Both the position numbers and the translations under genes were made by a program. A model generated the notes under the pieces. That model was not told the DNA's origin, did no database searches, and saw only the letters and a list, made by a program, of their open reading frames with translations. This document shows, in pieces, positions 6,215 to 10,041 of a stretch of 10,041 nt of DNA. Within the stretch, counting starts at the first letter, position 1; every line of letters starts with the position of its first letter. This DNA is from JAIVJN01 sp036732565 (GTDB lineage Bacteria > Acidobacteriota > Vicinamibacteria > Vicinamibacterales > UBA2999). The stretch is taken from NCBI GenBank assembly GCA_036732565.1, contig DAINCF010000254.1, positions 1 to 10,041 on the forward strand, in the 5' to 3' direction.

Positions 6215-8755
6215 TTACGGCACGGTGCCGTCGGTTGTGTCCCCTTGCGCGGGAGTGAAGTCCGTGGCGGTGTCCGTCCCCTGCCCACCGCTGAAGCCGT
6301 CGGCGCCGAGGCCACCTGTCAACGTGTCGTTGCCGCGACCGCCGCACAGCACATCGCTACCGCCGCCGCCGATCAGCCGGTCGTCGCCGTTCTGCCCGAA
6401 GAGGATGTCGGCGCCATCGGTGCCAGTGAGTGTGTCCTGGCCGTTGCCACCGACCCGTACGCCGACCGTTGTCGTCGCCGTCGAGTGACCGTCGCTGACG
6501 CTGAGCGTCAACGTGGCGCTCCCGCTCTTGTTGGTGGTGATGGTCACCGTCCGAGTCGCCCCCGCGCCGCCAAACGCCACGCTCGAGACGATCGACGCAG
6601 TTGACGACCCAAGCGTCAGGTTGGCCGCGGGTGTGTCGAGGTCGGTGAGGGCGAGCGTGATACGGCCCGCGTTGTCACCGATACATTGCCCGCCACCGAC
6701 GACGGCGATCGTGGGCAGATCGTCGACCGCGGCAACCGTGAGGTTCACCGTCACGGTGTTCGATTCGGCGCCAACGGCGTCGCGCGCCTTGTAGGTGAAG
6801 CTGTCGGGCCCGTTGTAGTTGGCGGCCGGCGCGTAGCTGAACGAGCCGTCGCTGTTGAGCGTGAACGCAGCGGCATGCGCCGGGCCGCTCACGAGGATGG
6901 CGGTCATCGCGCCGGCTTCCGGATCCGTGTCGTTCGCGAGCACGCCGGGAGCCGCCACGATACGGGTCGTGTCCTCGTCGGTGCTGTACGGGTCCGGGGT
7001 CGCGACCGGCGCCTGATTCGCGTACTCGAAGGCGCCGATGTCGCAGGTGGCGCCTTGCGGGCGGGCGACGCCGCGCTGGTCAGTCGGGATCGCCGCGCCG
7101 TTGGCGAAGAGCGGATTTGTGCCGCTGCTCAGGAAGGTGCATTGACCCGCGGGTACGGAGTTGATGGCGTTACTGCCAGTCAGCAGCGCGTGCGTCTCGG
7201 TCGGGCCGCCGTTGTTCTGCAGCGTCGCATCGAAATTCGTGACCGCGCCCAGGCGGAACGTAGGGTCGTTGCCACAACTGTCGTCGTCGATCAGGTTGTT
7301 GGTCCCGGTCAGCGTGCCTCCAGCGAGGAGACAAAGCGGACTTCCTTGGGTCAGAATCGAATTGCGCATGGTCATCGTGCCACGGACGGAGAGGCCCCAT
7401 TTCCCGCTTCCACTGCCGTTGCCAAACAGCGTGCTGCTGGAAAGGTTCATCGTCGTGCCACTCTCCACGTACAACGCCCCACCGGCATTTCCGCTGTTGT
7501 TGGAGAACGTGCTGTTGGCAACGTTGGCGACCGCTCCGCTCTTTAGCTCGATGGCACCACCTTCCTTGTTCCCACTGTTTCTGACGAAGAGCGTGTTGCT
7601 GACGTTCAGCACGCCACCAACCGCGCGGATGCCACCATTGGAGTAGAAGTCGCCTCCGTTCTCGACGAACTGACTGCTCACCACGGTCAGGATGCTCTGC
7701 GTGCTGTCGATGGCGGCACCCCTCGTGTCATGGAGGCCGTCGTGAAAGGCGTCTCGAATGGTGAGTTCCGCGAGCGTCACGTCCGCATTGGCAAGGGCGA
7801 AGATACGAACCGCGTGGTTTCCGGAGATCGCCAGGCGAGCCGCGCCCGGTCCGGTCACCGTCACCTTGCCCCCGGTTACGTTCAATGGGCCCGTCAGCGC
7901 AATGGTGTAGGCGTCGGTCGCAGCGTCATAACCCAGATCACTCGTGGGGATGACGAACGTGATCGTCTCCGCTCCCGCGTCCGCGGTGGCGACCGCGAGC
8001 GCCTCGCGCAGCGAGCAGTCGGCATCGCACACCCCGTCGTCGGTGTCCGCCGTGTGGGTGACGACGAGCGATGTGAACGAGCCTTCGGTTTCCGTCCACG
8101 GGCCGAGCTCATAGGCACCGAGGTCGCAGGCTGCGGTGCCGTTGACGTCGCCATCCACCTCGCGAGGCGCGCCCCGTTGATCGGTGGCGTAGCTGGCGCA
8201 CACGGTGTGGTCGCCCTGGTCGATGGCGAGCGCGCTCGCGGCCGTCAACGCAAATGTCTTCGTCGGTCCGCCGTTGTCTTCGAGTAAGCCGAGTTGCGGG
8301 TCGCCGGTCAGGGCGCCTGGCACGGCGCAGGAGCCGTCTTCGATCAGGTTGACACCAGAAGGATTGATGGTGCCGGTGGAAGTGCCGACGGCATTGATGC
8401 ACTCGGCTCCCGAGGTGCTATTGGCGACGATGGTGTTCGCGAGGTTCAGCGTGCCGTAGTTGAGAATGCCGCCGCCGTTGTTGCCGGAAAACGTGCTGTT
8501 GATGATGGTCGCCGTCCTGCCGTTCACCAGGGCCCCTCCGCTGTTGGCGGAGAACGTGCTGTTGACGACGGTCAAGAGGCCGTTTGCACTCGTGGCCACG
8601 GAAATGCCACCGCTATACCGTCCTGAGTTGCCGGAGAAGGTGCTGTCGATGACGTCGACGGTGCCGGAGTCATAGATGGCCCCTCCATCCTCCGCGAAAT
8701 TATTGGCAAAGGTAGTTCTGCGGACGCTCAGTGCGCCGCCAGAGAATACGGCCAC
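6215..8755 (-). CDS. Gene B, main ORF: second half of a beta-helix / Ig-like / RTX exported protein split by a frameshift
   Basis: The ORF is nominally 846 residues from GTG 8755, but the frame is open further upstream, to the frameshift near 8797, and continues the protein begun by the ORF at 8728-9177. In order it encodes: the rest of a beta-helix with 'NSTFS.NSGG' rungs, ending CDLGAYELGP; a true CSLREA motif (CDADCSLREA, about 8001-8033); a second beta-helix ending CDIGAFEY (about 7021-8000); a Big_9/cadherin-like domain (NQAPVATPDPYSTDEDTT..., about 6735-7020); another Ig-like domain (about 6449-6720); and at 6218-6448 about six RTX nonapeptides such as GQNGDDRLI and GGRGNDTLT, expected to bind calcium. 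The end DFTPAQGDT.DGTVP is shared with gene C. GTG 8755 lacks the signal peptide and ribosome site found at 9177, so it is unlikely to be the natural start. Confidence 0.88.
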   Translation of the reverse strand: MAVFSGGALSVRRTTFANNFAEDGGAIYDSGTVDVIDSTFSGNSGRYSGGISVATSANGLLTVVNSTFSANSGGALVNGRTATIINSTFSGNNGGGILNYGTLNLANTIVANSTSGAECINAVGTSTGTINPSGVNLIEDGSCAVPGALTGDPQLGLLEDNGGPTKTFALTAASALAIDQGDHTVCASYATDQRGAPREVDGDVNGTAACDLGAYELGPWTETEGSFTSLVVTHTADTDDGVCDADCSLREALAVATADAGAETITFVIPTSDLGYDAATDAYTIALTGPLNVTGGKVTVTGPGAARLAISGNHAVRIFALANADVTLAELTIRDAFHDGLHDTRGAAIDSTQSILTVVSSQFVENGGDFYSNGGIRAVGGVLNVSNTLFVRNSGNKEGGAIELKSGAVANVANSTFSNNSGNAGGALYVESGTTMNLSSSTLFGNGSGSGKWGLSVRGTMTMRNSILTQGSPLCLLAGGTLTGTNNLIDDDSCGNDPTFRLGAVTNFDATLQNNGGPTETHALLTGSNAINSVPAGQCTFLSSGTNPLFANGAAIPTDQRGVARPQGATCDIGAFEYANQAPVATPDPYSTDEDTTRIVAAPGVLANDTDPEAGAMTAILVSGPAHAAAFTLNSDGSFSYAPAANYNGPDSFTYKARDAVGAESNTVTVNLTVAAVDDLPTIAVVGGGQCIGDNAGRITLALTDLDTPAANLTLGSSTASIVSSVAFGGAGATRTVTITTNKSGSATLTLSVSDGHSTATTTVGVRVGGNGQDTLTGTDGADILFGQNGDDRLIGGGGSDVLCGGRGNDTLTGGLGADGFSGGQGTDTATDFTPAQGDTTDGTVP

Positions 8756-9177
8756 GCCGCCGCCAAGCGTCGGTTGTGAGGCTCTGCCCTGGGTGACGTC
8801 AAATCTTGCAGGTGGAGCGTGGCGCCCGACGGCACCGACATCACGCGCGTCGCGTTGTTCCCGCTGATGGTCAGCGCCTGACCGCTGCCGTCGACCGTGA
8901 CGATGGACCCCGACACGATCGTCAACTGGCTGGTCAGCGTGATCGTGCCACTGACGCCGAACGAAATGGTGTCGGGCCCCGAGCCTGCCGTGCAGCCGTT
9001 GACGGCGAGATCGGTATTGGCGGCCGCGACGGCATCGCGCAGGGTGCAGACCCCCACCACCGACCCGTCGGCGAGGGAATTGACGCTGATGTCGGCGGCC
9101 TGAGCTGGCCGTGCCGCCAGAGCGACCAACATTCCAATGGCTGCAAAGCCACGAAGAACCGCTGTACGTGCTTCCAT
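8728..9177 (-). CDS. Gene B, N-terminal ORF: signal peptide and start of beta-helix, ends in a frameshift
   Basis: 149 residues from ATG 9177, with AGGAGG 9 nt upstream. A Sec signal peptide (1-27, ending AARPAQA) is followed by CTLRDAVAAANTDLAVNGC, nearly the same as gene A. The homology with gene A ends at LHLQDLT (residue 127); the remaining 22 residues are out of frame and unrelated to the family. Restoring one base at about 8797 would read LTVTQGRASQ and run into the ORF ending at 6215, giving one protein of about 987 residues. As written, gene B is a broken gene or carries a sequencing error; the two frames overlap by 28 nt. Confidence 0.85.
   Translation of the reverse strand: MEARTAVLRGFAAIGMLVALAARPAQAADISVNSLADGSVVGVCTLRDAVAAANTDLAVNGCTAGSGPDTISFGVSGTITLTSQLTIVSGSIVTVDGSGQALTISGNNATRVMSVPSGATLHLQDLTSPRAEPHNRRLAAAWPYSLAAH
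8793..8800 (-). other. Frameshift point in gene B
   Basis: On the minus strand the sequence reads GATTTGACGTCACCCAGGGC. In the first frame it gives D-L-T-S-P-R, in the second V-T-Q-G-R. Adding one G after GAC(G) gives D-L-T-V-T-Q-G-R, which fits the D/E-SLTISNG of gene A. No slippery heptamer of the X XXY YYZ kind lies at the switch, which argues against programmed frameshifting. Confidence 0.75.
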
Positions 9178-9186
9178 CGAACAGAA

Positions 9187-9231
9187 CCTCCTGTCTTCGC
9201 CGCTCGCAATTGCGAGGCGGTCATCAGACCG
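9187..9231 (-). promoter_or_regulatory. Gene B leader: ribosome site and two overlapping hairpins
   Basis: AGGAGG lies at 9192-9187 (minus). CCG+CTCGCAA (9200-9209) pairs with TTGCGAG+CGG (9210-9216, 9218-9220), one base bulged; the overlapping CGGTC (9218-9222) can pair with GACCG (9227-9231). Relative to gene A, the loop of the second hairpin changes while its stem stays intact. Confidence 0.45.
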
Positions 9232-9257
9232 ATGGCATCATGGGAGAAATGCGAGGG

Positions 9258-9327
9258 GCTGTGAATCGTGGCAACTACGCGACTTGGGTACGCAAACCCC
9301 GCAATTCGTGTAGGTGAAACTACGTAC
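9258..9327 (-). promoter_or_regulatory. Conserved 70-bp block upstream of gene B, putative promoter/operator
   Basis: The counterpart of 5911-5980, with 66 of 70 positions equal. Here the outer inverted repeat is one base pair longer (GGTACG...CGTACC). Conservation is stronger than in the leader that follows it, as expected for a promoter or regulator-binding region shared by the array. Confidence 0.5.
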
Positions 9328-9357
9328 CGTTCGCCGCGCCGATCCCATCGCGGCGGC

Positions 9358-9444
9358 GGACCGAGAGGCCACGGAGGGATGGTCCGGCTAAAGCCGGACC
9401 CCACGCCTGCTCATGTCATCACCGGCTAAGCGGCCTCTCAGTCC
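9358..9444. repeat. Long-range inverted repeat enclosing a REP-like palindrome
   Basis: The arms GGACCGAGAGGCC (9358-9370) and GGCCTCTCAGTCC (9432-9444) pair over 13 positions with one mismatch, which becomes G-U in minus-strand RNA. The palindrome GGTCCGGCTAAAGCCGGACC (9381-9400) lies between them. The element lies 26 nt after the stop of gene C, so it may fold in the 3' untranslated end of that transcript. Confidence 0.6.
9381..9400. repeat. REP-like palindrome GGTCCGGCTAAAGCCGGACC, second copy
   Basis: Identical over all 20 bases to 6034-6053: a perfect 8-bp stem with a TAAA loop, enclosed by the inverted repeat at 9358-9444. Confidence 0.75.
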
Positions 9445-9470
9445 CGTCTGTCGCTCGCCACTCGCGATCG

Positions 9471-10041
9471 TTACGGCACGGTGCCGTCGTGCGTGTCCCC
9501 CTGAGCCGGAGTGAAGTCCGTGGCGGTGTTCACGCCCTGTCCGCCGCTGTAGGCGTCGGCGCCCGCGCCGCCCGTCAGGGTGTCGTTGCCCCGGCCGCCG
9601 CACAGCACATCGTTGCCGCCGCCCCCGATCAGCCGGTCATCGCCATTCTGGCCAAACAGCATGTCGGCGACGTCGGTGCCAGTCAGCGTGTCATTGCCGT
9701 TGCCGGCGACCGCGACCGCGACGATGGTGGTCCTGGTCGAAAGCCCGTCGCCGATGCTGATCGTAAGGCTCGCGCTGCCCGTCCGACCGTTTACCGTGGT
9801 GATCGTTGCGGTGCGCGTAGCGCCTGCGCCGCCGAACGTGATGTTGCTGTTGGGGACCAGCTGCGCGTTCGACGAACTGGCACCGAGCGTCAGGCTTGCG
9901 GCCGGTGTGTCGACATCCGCGATAGCGAAAGTGATCCGACCGCTGTTGTCGCTGAGGCACTGGCCGCCGCCCGCGACCGTGATCGTGGGCACGTCACTGA
10001 CCGCGTTCACCGTGATGGAGACGGTCACCGCGGCCGACTCA
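9471..10041 (-). CDS. Gene C: C-terminal part of an Ig-like / RTX calcium-binding exported protein (5' end outside window)
   Basis: At least 189 codons are visible. The frame is open to the right edge (ESAAVTVSITVNAVSD...), so the true start lies outside; an internal GTG at 10028 should not be taken as the start. The first part is an Ig-like domain (VPTITVAGGGQC...FGGAGATRTATITT). The last 77 residues (9474-9704) hold RTX nonapeptides such as GQNGDDRLI, GGGGNDVLC and GGRGNDTLT, then DFTPAQGDTHDGTVP and TAA. It aligns throughout with the end of gene B, with a few extra residues in the Ig-like loop. By analogy the missing part should hold a signal peptide and beta-helix. This is the first visible gene of the array; more copies may lie to the right. 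Confidence 0.9.
   Translation of the reverse strand, partial: ESAAVTVSITVNAVSDVPTITVAGGGQCLSDNSGRITFAIADVDTPAASLTLGASSSNAQLVPNSNITFGGAGATRTATITTVNGRTGSASLTISIGDGLSTRTTIVAVAVAGNGNDTLTGTDVADMLFGQNGDDRLIGGGGNDVLCGGRGNDTLTGGAGADAYSGGQGVNTATDFTPAQGDTHDGTVP

Larger units (their letters stand above)
9178..9470 (-). repeat. C-B intergenic spacer, second copy of duplicated intergenic unit
   Basis: 293 nt without a gene. It repeats the B-A spacer in the same order: ribosome site and leader hairpins (9187-9231), 70-bp block (9258-9327), inverted repeat (9358-9444) around one REP-like palindrome (9381-9400), then the stop of the upstream gene. It lacks the two extra palindromes found after gene B. Homology runs on into the coding DNA at both ends. 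Confidence 0.85.

Noticed and set aside
5921..6604. Plus-strand open frame of 227 codons across the B-A spacer
   Set aside because: It translates the REP-like palindromes (the 'VRLKPDPT' type of peptide) and then runs antisense into the RTX region of gene B.
6686..7546. Plus-strand open frame of 286 codons
   Set aside because: It is opposite the second beta-helix and Ig-like region of gene B, whose domains are clear; no ribosome site or recognisable domain is seen.
8795..8803. Programmed -1 ribosomal frameshift in gene B
   Set aside because: The shift has the right direction, but there is no slippery heptamer or obvious downstream stimulator at the switch point; a lost base explains it more simply.

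Overview
The window is high-GC bacterial DNA in which every supportable gene lies on the minus strand, so transcription runs from right to left. Reg_prop hybrid sensor kinases, CSLREA-type beta-helix proteins and short hairpins of the GGTCCGGCTAAAGCCGGACC kind together suggest Acidobacteriota, perhaps the Vicinamibacteria. That placement is an inference, because no rRNA or housekeeping marker is present.

Right to middle (10041 to 3588): a head-to-tail array of at least three related exported-protein genes. Gene C (9471 to beyond 10041) shows only its C-terminal Ig-like and RTX calcium-binding part. Gene B (6215-9177) has a Sec signal peptide, two CSLREA/beta-helix units, Ig-like domains and an RTX tail, but a one-base frameshift near 8797 splits it into two ORFs. 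Gene A (3588-5828) has the same N-terminal beta-helix architecture, but its C-terminus consists of thrombospondin type 3 calcium repeats followed by a six-repeat TolB/PD40 propeller. The C-B and B-A spacers are copies of each other. Each carries a strongly conserved 70-bp block, a leader with overlapping hairpins, a strong ribosome binding site and REP-like palindromes. The spacer core is more alike (about 95%) than the coding DNA beside it.

Middle to left (3575 to 1): a strong hairpin terminator (3545-3575) closes gene A. It is followed by a receiver-only response regulator (3140-3490), a 178-nt spacer with an inverted repeat, and a very large sensor histidine kinase (2961 to beyond position 1). 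The kinase has a signal peptide, 14 Reg_prop blades (two beta-propellers), Y_Y_Y, one membrane helix, HisKA_3 and HATPase_c. It carries an in-frame 7-bp tandem repeat and is cut by the window edge a few tens of residues before its expected end.

Functionally, the array encodes large secreted or surface repeat proteins that probably bind calcium, polysaccharide or partner proteins. The neighbouring kinase/receiver pair would sense an extracellular ligand. Nothing in the sequence proves that the pair controls the array. No tRNA, rRNA, CRISPR array, transposase or integrase was seen.
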